From positions 248,001-312,000 of the forward strand of contig JACVRA010000050.1 in NCBI GenBank assembly GCA_019828545.1: a stretch of 64,000 nt of DNA, given 5' to 3'. A program made the translations under genes and the position numbers. This DNA comes from Paracamarosporium sp. OC-R06-R3 (taxonomy: Eukaryota > Ascomycota > Dothideomycetes > Pleosporales > Didymosphaeriaceae). The notes beneath the pieces are model-generated. The model worked only from the letters and a program-made list of their open reading frames with translations, did not search any database and had not been told where the DNA came from. Shown piece by piece: positions 32,729 through 44,556 of the stretch (within the stretch, counting starts at the first letter, position 1; every line of letters begins with the position of its first letter).

Positions 32729-33091
32729 TCAAGCATTTCCCAACCCTTCATTGGGCTGCAAGGGGAGAATCTGTGGTCTTTTTGTTCGATATGGAGCGAA
32801 GAATGGCCGGTTATCGTTTTCCGACCCTGGGGCGTCGTCGAGTGTCCGATCTGAGACTGCTGGGGTCAGCAAACTGTTTGCTGATTTCCGAAAGAGCAGA
32901 CTAGTGCATACGCGATACCTACCTGAGTCGCCATGATAGATAGGACCATGATGATGCTGTGGAAGGTAGTCGAGTTGGTGCTGGCCCGGCGTGGGACCTT
33001 GGTGAGTCGGTACTATAGCAGAGCTGCGCACTAAATGCTGTGCCTTTACTAAGTTGTTAAGCTTATAGGAGACAATGGCTTTAGGAGTCAT
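32729..33091 (-). CDS. Small histidine-containing protein of unknown function, in-frame intron
   Basis: Not recognised. Exon 1 is 33091-32923 and exon 2 is 32859-32729, giving 99 aa. A 63-nt intron (32922-32860, GTAGGT..CCCCAG, CTGAC branch-like site) lies in phase 1. Its length is a multiple of three and it has no stop, so retention would give a 120-aa form. The ATG sits in a good context (TACAATGAC), and a TATA-like GATATATACC lies about 35-40 bases upstream of it. The protein has LDYLPQHHHGPIYHGDS, and then RPFFAPYRTKRPQILPLQPN after the junction. No signal peptide or membrane segment is seen. Support comes from promoter and splice signals only. Confidence 0.4.
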   Translation of the reverse strand: MTPKAIVSYKLNNLVKAQHLVRSSAIVPTHQGPTPGQHQLDYLPQHHHGPIYHGDSGRYRVCTSLLFRKSANSLLTPAVSDRTLDDAPGSENDNRPFFAPYRTKRPQILPLQPNEGLGNA

Positions 33092-33329
33092 TGTAAAGGT
33101 ATGGTTGTGGAAGGTGGTATATATCGTTTCCGCTCACAATGCCGGCGTGCTAATGTAAAAGTATAGGATAAAAAATGTGGGAGGGTGGATGCAGAAGTGT
33201 GTGTGGTAGGTGCTTGGCCTACATACGTACGGTTCGCCAATTGCGGTAATGACTCATCACACAACTAACAAGCGCAAACACAACCGCACTCGCAGATAAT
33301 GCTCATGCACCTGCTGACATTGCTATAAT

Positions 33330-33935
33330 CTACAGAAAATGGTTCTCTTCGTACAATCCAATCATGTCTGGTCTTTTAGATTCATCTTTGCCTACTTTTG
33401 GTAGCGTCACACTGATACAACATTTCCGGAACTCGCATTGGTTTGCTAAGAACCTATATGCCTGCTTCCGACATCTTTTCATATATCGTAGGGCACATTC
33501 CATCAGGACCCATAATAATATCCGTTTCATTGAAAAGCTTTCTTGAGCTGGCTATCAAATCTTTTAAGCACATACACGAGACTTACCCCTGCAATCTAAT
33601 CACTACCGAAAACTTTACCACAGAAACAATGTCTACAGTATTAATGTGTTTTAAGATTTGAACAATGCATTGCCTCTTTTCTTGAACAGTACTAGATGTT
33701 CAACCTCCACCGCACTTGAGCCCACGACATTAGGAACACAACCCGCTGTAACTTTCTTTATCAGTTCTTCCCACTTTGACACTTTGATTACAACACCATT
33801 TTCTAGTGCTTCTAAGCATTCAAGTACCTTTCAATTCTCGCCTTGTCGATCTTCACAAGTCATCTTGCCTCCTCGAAGCGGCAACACCAAGGTACATAAC
33901 TCCGGCGGAGTCGAGTCCAAAGAATGCCATACGAA
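33330..33935 (-). pseudogene. Decayed gene fragment of unknown family
   Basis: On the minus strand, protein-like sequence is interrupted by isolated stops. One block reads STPPELCTLVLPLRGGKM, then GEN-stop-KVLECLEALENGVVIKV and SKWEELIKKVTAGCVPNVVG, ending EHLVLFKKRGNALFKS-stop at about 33651. A second block in another frame further down reads KDLIASSRKLFNETDIIMGP, then MCPTIYEKMSEAGI-stop-VLSKPMRVPEMLYQ. The stops fit TGG or CAG/CAA changed by single transitions. The family is not recognised. It could also be a multi-exon gene whose introns I have not resolved. Confidence 0.3.
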
Positions 33936-35333
33936 AGGTCGGACTGGAGTAACGTAGTATATTCTCACAGACCTCTATCAATGATCGATGCGAGTGGGAG
34001 TAGAACTGACAAAATAACAAGAGACAAGGTTTACATTTTATTTGGAATTCAAGACAGGCTACGTGGTTGAAGCCAGAATAGATTATTGGTGGGCGTGTTG
34101 CGTGTATGATACTGGCGCCGTAACCGATGCCCGAAGAGTATGAATGGGTTCTCTTCGAAGTGAATGATGTTGCGCGCGGTATTGCACTAGAAACACTCTC
34201 AGTATTCTAACATGAAGGATTTTTTGATAAGCACATGATACTCATCAGGGGTTACGATTGGTGTTTCGTTTTCCACCTTCACGGTGTATATTCTTTAAGC
34301 TGCTTCTGGGCAGTCGTCGAATAAGTAACCATATTCAAGTGGTTGTAGTGCGCATAGTAAACTGAAGCTGTAGGCTGGTCACAGATCGAATCGACTCGTC
34401 CACAAAAAAGACATGCAATAGTGACTTCCAATAGCCTGAAGCACGTCTGAAACGGCGTTAACGCTGACACAAACCTCGCCCCTTACGTCGTCATACCTCG
34501 TTCGCGTTCTACCAGAGCACACCACAAGAAATCACCACGTAGAGCACACACCAAGGTTAATAATACAAATTTGAATCGAATCGAAGTGAAAGAGATATAA
34601 GTACGAAGTCAAACCGTGTAGAATTCCAGCCTACCGCAAAACCATCATCTAGGATACCCACCTGCTCGCCGCACAAGCAAGAGAACTTAGTACCTCACCG
34701 TACCAAGCTGTAGCCAATAAAGCTACTCACTATGCAATAGCAGCTCACCGATGAGTATCCTAGAAAGTACGTAAAGGCTGATAGAGGAGGCATATAAGCC
34801 TCAAACGTTCCAAATAAAACCAAAATTACAATGTTCCCAAAAATCAAGAATAAGGGATGAGAGGAAGCCAAGACATCCATCATGATGTAGTAATTTGTAG
34901 CGCCACTGTACCAGAGAAGAGATGTGTTGTTAATGGCTCTGGCTTAGAGTATGAATGCCGCTTTGCTATGTCTTGGGTGTCGATATTCCTAGGCTTGGGC
35001 CGGCCGAACATGCAGCTGAAGCAGACGAAAGATTAGAAATTAAGAGAGGGAAGATGCACTAATGCAATATGCCATGATCGTGAAATCTTTAAACAGGGGG
35101 CTTGTCAAGCAGAGAGGCAAAGCCGATGATGTTGAATGCTGGGGGTAGGTAGAAGATGCAGGTAGCGATATGTAAGTGCCCTAACCAGAGTGAACGTCGA
35201 GTCCATGTGGTATGTTGGGAGCAATGTTGCCATAGCGTCGAACGACGTCGTGTGAACCGTTTCGTATAAGAACCAGGAGATTATGTCCGAGGATCAGAGT
35301 AGAGAGAGTGTAGCGCTGTAAGTATACGCAGAC
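33936..35333. other. Intergenic, no supported gene
   Basis: About 1.4 kb with short frames only. A minus-strand frame at 34695-34883 is hydrophobic (LFLIFGNIVILVLFGTFEAY) but has no clear partner exons. The part next to 35334 should include the 3' UTR of the following gene. Confidence 0.4.
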
Positions 35334-37839
35334 TTACGGGTTGTTAAAGCCAGTGCTTGGGTCAAAGTTGCTGGAAGTATCGCCGTTACCACCACCAGAA
35401 GTATCCATACGAGAGAAAGGAGATCCCAAAGCATCCCCAAAAGAACCACCGAAAGGATTGTCTAGAGTATCTAGATCGAGACCGAACGACTGACGAGGCT
35501 GTTGCTGGGAGTGAGATGACCGCATATTCTGAGGAGGGGTCGAGGTCATGGCATATTCGGCAGAAGCAGCTCCCAGGCTGGCGAGCAACCGGTTGTTTAC
35601 CGCTTGAATAGATTGATTCGAGACTTGGCTTGAGTTGGTAGACTGATTGCCGGAATAAATGCCTGAATCCCTTCCCGGAGAATAGACGGCAATGTCATTC
35701 CCTAGAGAGATTCCGCTCATGGGCATCATGCTATCATCATCAGAAGTATTGGTCGGATAGCCGGATAGAGGGCTCATCGAGAAGGGTGAAGCTAGGCCAG
35801 TGGAGGCACCGATTTCTGGCTTGTTGCTACCAGAGGGGATATCACCGTGACGAGAGGAGAGGTTACCGCCATTGCCAGAGGAAAAGCTATTGTCGTCATA
35901 AGAGACGCTATCGATCGTGGAAGAGAAGCCGCTGTTGCCATAGGGGAAGCTACCGTTGTCTCCGGAGGAAGTGTGCATAACATTAGGATTATTTGAAAGC
36001 GTATCGCTGCGTGACATGATATTGGAACCCATGCTATGGATGCCACCGCCTTGATATGGGTGTGGATATTGCTGCTGCTGAAGTTGACCCGGCAATGCGA
36101 AGCTCGAATGAAGCTGTGAGAGGTCTAGAATGTTGTGTGGTTCACGGCTTGCATTGAAGGAAGTTGACGATTCCAATTGGAGAGGTTGACCAAGCATCGT
36201 AGCACCAATTTGCGGGTGAAATTGCGCAGGACGAGCTGCCCTGGGACGACGTGGGGCCGGCGGGCATTCGAGAGAGCGAGGTGATTGCTCAGGCGTAGAT
36301 GGCGGCGGGATTGAAGCTTGACCAGCTTGAGACATAGATCCATTGAGCTCTTCACGGTTTTTACCAGCAGAGCCAGAAGCAATAACCCCGCGAAACTCGG
36401 TATCAAAGCTAGTGAGATCTTGGAGATTATACGTTTGGTGCGACGGCGTAGCATAGGAAGATCCAACCTGCAGCCCAGACGAAGTATTCGCTTGGGTAGA
36501 TGAGCCGGTAGCCTGAGCCGGGGTAGTAGTGGTACCCAAACTTGAGGGTCGGTGAGGTAGCTGCACTGGCTGGACCTGTACGTCTGTCGCATTACTCAGA
36601 CCGGGAAGAACGTCATTTTGAACCGCCTTATCGTTTGTGTCTTTTCCCAATAGCAGAGCCTTCGCTGGTACACCCCTAAGGCTGGTGATGTTGCACTGAG
36701 TGCTCTGCATCAGTGTAGGCTTCTTGCGCGGGACCTTTCCGGTGTCGCGGATGGTAGTTTTTCCAGCGGCGACAGCTTCAGGCTTCTTGGGCCAGTGCAT
36801 CTTCATTTGGGGTGGCTGCCAACCGTCTTTCTTCATTTGAGCCCCTATCTTAAGGATGGCCTGCTGAAGGGCGCTTGCTGAACAGTGTACGTCAACTTGT
36901 TGAGCGGCTTGTGCGAAGGGAATGGCCAAGCCGTTCTCCCCGCAAGCCCAGACAATACCTATCAAAGCTCGCGAGACGTCTGCCTTGTCCCAGCGGCGTA
37001 GATGACCTCGGGGTTCACGAATCTTGCGCGCCTGACCATCTTTGTTGAGCTTTCGCTTCTTACCTGGCTGCTCGGCATAACTCTCGTCGTTTTCGTCATC
37101 GTCATCAGCAATATCTACAAGGCCATAGTCGTTATCCTTATCCTCGTGCTTAACGTCGGTGCCTGAGTTGACGATAGACTGATTGTCTGAGTGTTCTCCG
37201 GGGAAGAAATTATGGTAGAAGGGGAGCGCATTTGTGTCAGAAGCGGGAGTAGTTTCGTTCCCGTGCGCGCCAGAGGGCAGTTGCGGATAATGAATGGACG
37301 AATTGTTCGAACCGCTGGTGGCATGCTGGCTATCTGATTATGCGGTTATGGTTAGCGATGGTCTACTAGCATATGTTCTAGGACTTACCAAACAAGTTGT
37401 TGCTGTTCTGCCCTATCATTACTGCGCCACCTTGAAAAGGATGCGAATTGAATGAGTGTTGGCCGGCATGTGAAGGGAATGGTTGTTGACCAGCATACGA
37501 AGGGTACAACTGTGGGCCAATATACGAAGGGTACTGCTGTTGACCAGCGTAAGGATTCCATTCTTGACCAGCATAAGGGTTCCATTCTTGACCAGCAAAC
37601 GAAGGGATCAACTGTTGATCGGTGTATGAGGCGATTGACTGCTGACCAGCATGCGTAGGGAACCGCTGTTGACTAGCATACGAAGCGACCAATTGTTGAT
37701 CAGGATGCGAGGAAATTGACTGTTGACCAGCACGCGAGGGAGACAACTGCTGACCGGCATACGGAGGGGTTGGCTGTTGACCGTTGCCGTCCGGAGGAGC
37801 ATCGCCATCATCGATCGACATGTTAGACATATCGACCAT
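35334..37839 (-). CDS. Repeat-rich nuclear-type protein with conserved fungal core
   Basis: Two exons: 37839-37389 and 37333-35334, with a 55-nt intron (GTAAGT..AATCAG, GCTAACC branch site); 816 aa. The junction NNLF-DSQHATSG is in phase. The N-terminal ~145 residues start MVDMSNMSIDDGD and carry about 12 short repeats of PSYAGQQ type. Next is an acidic patch (DIADDDDENDESY) and a bipartite basic signal (GKKRKLNKDGQARKIR). The core is LRRWDKADVSRALIGIVWAC, GENGLAIPFAQAAQQVDVHC, SASALQQAILKIGAQM and WQPPQMKMHWPKK, a pattern I recall from uncharacterised Pezizomycotina proteins. The C-terminal 450 residues are S/N/G/Q-rich and disordered. A DNA- or chromatin-related role is inference. The final codon pair overlaps a GTAAGT (CCG TAA GT), so another 3' intron cannot be excluded. 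Confidence 0.68.
37455..37770 (-). repeat. Coding minisatellite (AGQQ-type peptide repeats)
   Basis: Tandem degenerate units of 24-30 nt inside the first exon of the gene ending at 35334. They encode repeats such as PYAGQQLSPS, ASQQRFPTHA, AGQEWNPY (twice), PSYIGPQLY and PSYAGQQPF. The plus strand shows recurrent TTGACCAGC and GTTGACC words. Such an array is prone to length change between strains. Confidence 0.85.
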
Positions 37840-40800
37840 TACGATTGCGGTCGATGACGAGAAATGAGCGAGTTGAAGACCTCCGCAGGTATGACAATCA
37901 AACACTTTTGTGTGAGCGTGAGAAGCGGTGGGCTAAGGTCAACGACTAAGACTCAGTCAGTTTCTGCAGGGCTAACAGAAGGTATTACAGACATACCCAG
38001 TACTGGAGCTCCGTATCAGGTCTCTAAGTCAAGAACGACGTAGACCGCGCCGGTGTTGGATCCAAAGACGTCACTTTTCTGTTGCTGTGTCAACAAGTTG
38101 CGCAAAACTGACCATCAGTGTAGCAGCGTGAGGAAGGAAGTCGCAGACGCAGTTAGAAGCACACATGCAGGGTGTTGTGATGTGCCTTAGCCGAACCAGT
38201 TGATTGTAACGTACCAAGAAAATGGCGTTTCTAAGAGTGTGGGTGGTTAGCGAGAAGAGCACGGGGGCAGGGCCTTATATACACACCTGGGGAGCTAGGA
38301 CCGTATTGAGCTTTTCGACGTGACCTGGATTTCAAGCTGTAGGTATTCGACGTCGCTGCAAACGCCTGGAGCAGCTGACCAGAGGGGGCGGTCGAGGGTC
38401 TATTAGAACGAGGTGAAGGACAATTGAACAGTTGACAGGAGGCTTGTTATCTTGCCGCAACGCTATAACGCGCAATTGTTCGTCCGTCCGCGGGGCAGAG
38501 CTCGCGAGCGTTGCAGGCGACAATGGCGCTAGGCACCCAAGACCAAGGTGAAGGCAGCTCGAGCAGATGGCGAGATGGCGTTGAGTATCGTTGCGGAGGC
38601 AAGCGGGGTAGGTAGGGGCTGGCATATACAGCTGTCGCTATCGAGCGTAGGCCACCGACGTTGGTGAGGTGCGTGATGAGTAATAGAGTAGACAACCGGC
38701 CTGCCCCGCAAAGAAACCACAATGAGGGTGAAAAGCCTTGAGAGGACGTAGAATGCGAGGTGGGCTTAGTGGGCTAGCTTCTTGGGCGGTAGCCACAACA
38801 CTCGCAGCCTCAGCAAGACGGCGTCCGTAGAGGCCAGGTAGTCCCGCACATGGGAACACAAGCATATGCAAGCTGGTATTGGATAAGGGTACCATCGGCC
38901 GACATAACTTGAGATGGCGGTTCGAAAGCTTTGCTTGTCGAATTGGCGTCGTTGGAGACGAGTCTTGGCACCTGCGGTCTCTTTTCACTCGTTTAGGCAA
39001 CGAAGGGTTACTAATGCTTTTCTGAGCCTTGATTGGTAGTGGTCCGGTGCTGGGTGTTCACAAGGTATCCGACTTAATCAACTCTTTCTTGCGTGCGTGG
39101 GCCGACGACTGCGTTGTAGATGCCTGAATAGTCGAGCGGTTGAGCGAGACACTTATATCTCTGACTGTCAACATTGTAATGAGAAGTCGGTTGTGTTGGT
39201 CTAGACGGATGTAGTTGGCTTAAAGATACCTTGGTCCTTTTGATCGGTCGATAGAGTGATCTAGTCGTAGAACAATGTAGCACTATATCGGATCGGACTG
39301 CATTTCTTCTGAATGAGTCGGTCCGCACATGTGCATACGCCCTTATGACCAAGCATTCGAACAATGGTACTTTGGATCGTTGCTGGGGGCGTTGGCCGCA
39401 CCAATTGGCGATGGAGCGGTCTAGATCTCTAGTCCAAGGTATTGAATAGAAGACTTGAAGGAAGTAGAAAACACGGTAAACAGAGACTCCTATAGGCGAT
39501 AATAATCGTCAAAGTAAAGTCTTCCACCAGTAAAAGGGGTTAGCATAGTAATTTGTGAAAGAGAGAACTTTATAGGAAAGGGTGATCCGGAAATCCAGGA
39601 ATGACTCGGGGATTGATATGAAAGCATGAAAGCAAAAAGAGAAGGCTTGTTGTAGCGTGTACATATTGCCGCTGCTGCAACATCGATCCTATTCCTGTTG
39701 AGATGTGAAACGGCTTAGGAAATGTGGGAGATCCTGGGTCTAACAATCCAAAATGCCTTAGCATGCAAAGACAAGTTAGCTCAGTCTTACCACTTTTGAA
39801 TATGTCTGAAACAATGACCTTTCTGGCATCACGCTTGCTGGCGATTGCTTGACGCGAAATGTTACGTTTGTCCTCAAGGTGAGGGCTGCGTGTACCGGAA
39901 TAAGACCATACTTCTTACTTCATGTAAGACTGTCGGGGCACTAGACGTGACAAGAAGCTAACACTTCCTATCATGATCTTGAGAATTGCGAAACATCCAT
40001 TGAGCTGAGGTTTTCGATGTAGTGCGTTCTTCCTGTCCACGCCCCCAGTAACCAGTCGACTTGTTGCTGCCCTTGAAGCCGTTGCGATTGCAAAGTATAT
40101 TTAAACCGACACGCTTTCAGAACACTGAAGCTGGTGAACCTGATTATCGGGGCCTCGTTTCGGAAGACATGATACCGGCACCTAACACTTTTACAGTGAC
40201 AGCTTGCCCCGTGAGGCAGCTTCTAGGTCCAAGTGCTTTTCTTTAGGTTCAGAGCTTGTAGTATGTCCTCAATTCGGTAACGATTCAAAAGTCTCATAAT
40301 GGCATACTCCTTTAGCTATCTTTTTCTGTGGTACGAATGAGGGACCTGGTAAAAGATGCGGCTTCTATAGTTCAGTGACAATTGGATGGGAAAGCGTTTC
40401 CAATGAACCTCTCACATGCTGAGTGGCCTGATCGTCGGTCATAGACGTCGGAATGATACTATTCCATGCTCTGAGCGCAAGCTGATGGCTGATAGGGCGT
40501 CCAACTGGATCCTTAAAACAGGAGAGATGATCTCGGTAATTTGGCAGACGCGATAAGTAACCTCGTTATTATGTCCAAGTCGGAAAGTGATATTAACGTG
40601 TAGGATAAGAGTTAATGCCATGAACCATGGAGTAGGAGTCAGATAATCCCCTCCCAAGAACCGTGGCCAACACTGGGACCGCGCGGAATAGAGAAGTCCG
40701 GTGTAGCATGAGGTGTTAAAATAGCAAAGCTATAGAGAGTCGGTATGTATGTGAAACGGTGGGTGTACAATGCCTTTGTACTCGATCCGACCCGTCTGAC

Positions 40801-41598
40801 AGAGCAGTACGTGGGAAGGTCTGATTCTAATCCTTTTGAGTATGTGTAGTCGCAAAACACAAGTACATTCCACGCATCATTCTATATTTACTGTTAGCCT
40901 TTTAGTATCTTCTATAAGTGCTGGGTGGTTGTGCTGGTGAGGTTATCGTGTTTTGTGATAATGTAGTAGTACACAGGTACGTTGGTGAGACGGCATATTA
41001 TGGGGCAGAAGCGAAGGCGCGCATTCTTGCTCAAATGTTTAGTGACCATAATATCGTTATGTGTAGAGATGACCTGAGCCTTTGAAGCACTGGACGGCAG
41101 GACGCGACGTAGTGGAAGACAATAATAATGAAGATGGAAGAGGGGAGGATACAAGCGGAAGACGCCGCGTTGCCTATTATGGAGCTCGAATTAGCAAAAC
41201 CTGGAAACGTGAACGTGACACTGTCGCAATTGACTTAGCAGCCATGCACACGCGAATATATCATGAACGAAACAGTGTGTGGGTGAGAATAATGGTAGCC
41301 CCTGGTCCTGCGGATACAGCAGAGCCATGTTGTTTGTCGCGTCAATTATACGTGGAGTGGTCGATGGAGAAGGGCTGGCAATGCTGTGGTATTTAGCGGG
41401 AGGGAGTGGTTGAAGGAACGAGGGTGGAGTGCAAGTAAAGTTGGCGAGGGAAAGAGTGCGGGTCAACTAGATAATCGGCGTGAAGACGGCACGGACAGCA
41501 ACAGGGGTCTACCGTATTACATCACAACGGCAGAGGCACGTTTGGACCAATTGGAGGGTTCTGAAGAGGCGGTGTATCGATCAGGGGATTCTTAAGGA
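37840..41598. other. Gene desert, left part
   Basis: 3.8 kb without a supported gene. The first few hundred bases are upstream of the minus-strand gene that starts at 37839. A minus-strand frame from about 39000 to 38332 has only one internal stop, but starts with TTG and has a low-complexity composition, so I do not call it. No RNA gene was seen. Confidence 0.45.
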
Positions 41599-44556
41599 TT
41601 AGCTATGGAAATTCTGTTTGCATCCGTCAGCTCTGTATTTTGCAAACGTCTTGGAGCGGCATACATGTAGTGGTGTTAAACAGAGAGCAGGAGCAGGCGT
41701 GGCTACGCAGAGTAGCTCACTAGACTCTCCATTGAGGATGCCGCTTCTCATGCAATATTCAAAGTAACGCAGAGTCCCGGTGCGTTGCTCTGACTGTTGG
41801 AGGTGTCTCGGTTGCGGGCATCTCCGTGCGTGATTCGGTCCGAATGGATCCCTGCGTCGTCGATCATTCTGCAGGTACCCCTCCCAAAGCTCATCATGTG
41901 TATCTTGACATCCTTCAAGACGTAATTCAGACAGATCCTGGGAGCTGTGCATGAAGCTGGTGTTTTGCTCGTTGGCATAGGCGTCTCGATTGTTGTCGTC
42001 GGTGGGGCTCTCAGTTTTCTGCGATGGCCCCCTCCTCTCCTAACCCGTCACCACCTCCCAACCCTCACCCTCCGTCAACTCCACCACCTTCACACCACTA
42101 TCTTCGGCGCGCCTTCTTTTGGTAAGCTCGAGGAGGTATTAAGCCTGTCTTATGCGCAACTTCTTCTTCCTTGTGGCTGTCCCTGCTCATTTTACGATCG
42201 CGAGTTCCTCTCCCATGCCGCAACTCGTTTCACATCAACGTCCGCCAGCTACAGCATACCTTCCCTTTGCTTGAGCAACGTATCGCATGACTTTGAGTCC
42301 CTCAATGCATACGATGCTATCACCAGCAGCAATATCTACCACATGTAGTGAGCTATTAACGGGTGCGGCACCTCCGAGCGACCGTGACGGCAATAACACA
42401 CAACGATGCCGAAAATATACCCGCATCATCGAACGACACCGAGTGTGAGACCAGCATCGAATTACGCGATCTTCAGATCTCGGATATGCTGCGAATGCAT
42501 ACAACTGCGAATACGTGGTTCGCTGCTTCGCATGCTGGGGTAGGCGACAACACGACTGAGGGAGACGCGGCGAGATGTCCCCTCCGCATTGTAGTGTCTC
42601 GGCCTCTGCAAATTCGCCAAGGATACAAAGATGATTATCTCTCAGAAGATGGTCTGCTCTCGTTCCGCTGCCCTTGTTCCGCTGCAGCTGCATGGAGCGG
42701 TTGGCATCAAATCGTTCTTGAAGATAACCACCGATGACAGAAGCGGCAACCACTGTCTGGTGAGTGCGCCTCAATCCTGACAGAGGCCAACAAAATGTAT
42801 TTGGCATTTGCTTCCACATACAATCCTGAATGTCGAGGTGCAGAACTCGCCAATTGCACCCTCTTAATCTTTTACACCAACTGCCGCTCCAATTTTCGCG
42901 ACAGACCTGGCGCCTCGCTCGACCAACAAGCCTCGCCACCGAAACTTTGCAGCTTACAAGCACACTAAAGAGGACGATAAATAATCGTACGAACGAACAC
43001 TCCAATTGTGCCATTTAAAACTGCGTTTAGGTCGGTTGCATTTGTCCCAGATGCGTCGAGCCCGGTCTCTTTGAGCTTGAGGTCGCTCGGTCTCGAGAGG
43101 TTTCCATGGACGACGTTCCGTAACGCAGTGCGCACATCACCCAGTCGCTAAAGCAATCGCTGACTAGTCCTTTTGTTTCAACGCGATCGAATACCACCGA
43201 CAACGTTAGCAAGACCGATCTGCCTTGCGCGCCCACTTCCAGAAGAAGGCACGTTGACAGTGGGCAAAAGGATAACGCAATCGTCATCCTCCCAGTTATG
43301 TTTCGGATAGGGCCCACACTCCGTAGCTGGTGTCTCTCGACGTGGAATGGGCACGAGCCCGCAGAAGCTCCAATTTTTCTTTCTCTATCTGCAGGCACCC
43401 CAAGCTAGGACTCAGATGATCCAGAGGAAAAATCGTATGTGTGGGGTCAAAGCTGTTGCGAATGGTGCACGCAGATTTTCAAGATATCCACCACTTTATC
43501 AAGGTTTTTGGTCGTTAATGTTTCGTCGGGTTCGAAGTCGCTCACTGGCAGTATCTGGGTACCTGCACTCTGTGTCGTGTCGTTCAGAACAAGCATCAAT
43601 CGATCCAGGACACATTCTGAGTGGACATAATCCAATTTTCGGCAGCCACGGGTTGCGGGGAGCGCATACAAGCCTCAACTGCAAACTGCAAGGATGCGAC
43701 TAGAAGTCTGCAGGAAATGGTGCGCATATTCGAGTGTCAGGAAGACGACAAGGTCAGCACTGAGCATACCTAGAACGCCATCTGGAAAAGCTCCATTTGA
43801 TCCAGAAGTTCCATGAGTCCGCCGTCCGATTTAGAAAATGTTCTGTAAGACCCCATCTGATCCAGGAAACGTTCCGAAAACGACATCCGATCCGAGAAAC
43901 ATGGTGAAACCCGCGCCCGCAGTATGCTAGACTGGTCCTGCTGCGGCTTTTATCATGGGTTATAGTCCGTTCGGTTAGTGGATGAAAAAAGAAAAAATCC
44001 TAAACATGGGTTCACCGAGGACTACTGGACCGAGATCTGGAACGACCCCGCTGGGGCTGCCTCTGAGCTTCAATTGCTCTTCTATGTCCCTTCCCGCGGA
44101 TCGAAGAACAGATCCTTGGGTAAACCCTTCAGCGATTGTGTGGGGCATAGCTTGTGCCAGAGCTCGTTGATACTTTCTGGCCTGTTCAAACCTTGCTCGG
44201 CTGCTTCGTCAAGCTTCTACTTATACTCAACGATACTCTCCGTGCCGTTTATACGAGTCTTTTTGAATCACTGGAAACGCTCATCTGGTATCTGCCCGGT
44301 ACCGTGATGTTTGTAGACTCGGACTCGCTGAGGGGCTCAGCCGAAGTGGACAGTCAGAAGTGCAAATCGCCGAAAGGTCTTTCGTCCTTCGAGAAATTTG
44401 GCTCCCAAGCACCGACATGAAGCATGTATGAAGACATTTGCAGATTCCATTCGCAACGTTGCCACCTTCGATGTTTGCGACATCCGGATCGATCTTTACC
44501 CAAAAGCTGATCCAGAGCTGATGACGAGAATTGTGACGCCATCCCTCGTAATACAT
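41599..44556 (-). pseudogene. Long decayed reading frame, possibly a degenerate mobile-element gene
   Basis: From about 44240 to 41599 one minus-strand frame reads as protein with only about 14 stops in some 880 codons, roughly a third of random expectation, and no frame change. Protein-like blocks in order are FEQARKYQRALAQAM, TIAEGFTQGSVLRSAGRDIE, GSPSGVVPDLGPVVLGEP, MLSADLVVFLTLEYAHHFLQ, RKLDYVHSECVLDRLMLVLN, TLTTKNLDKVVDILKICV, VVDIAAGDSIVCIEGLKV, VVELTEGEGWEVVTG and THDELWEGYLQNDRRRRDPF. Upstream of 44240 similar blocks continue in other frames (EWNLQMSSYMLHVGAWEP, ESIVEYK-stop-KLDEAAEQG), implying frameshifts. Many stops could come from CAG/CAA or TGG by single transitions, as repeat-induced point mutation would produce. 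No reverse transcriptase, integrase or transposase motif was recognised. A gag-like or unknown gene is possible. Confidence 0.42.

Noticed and set aside
38332..39000. Minus-strand frame with a single internal stop
   Set aside because: Starts from TTG, biased Pro/Leu/Ser/Arg composition, no motif or splice sites; too weak to call even as a pseudogene.
42235..43014. A 259-codon ATG-started minus-strand frame as an intact gene
   Set aside because: It is one open segment of a much longer frame that continues on both sides beyond single stops. Cys/Arg-rich composition and lack of any domain fit a relic better than a complete gene.
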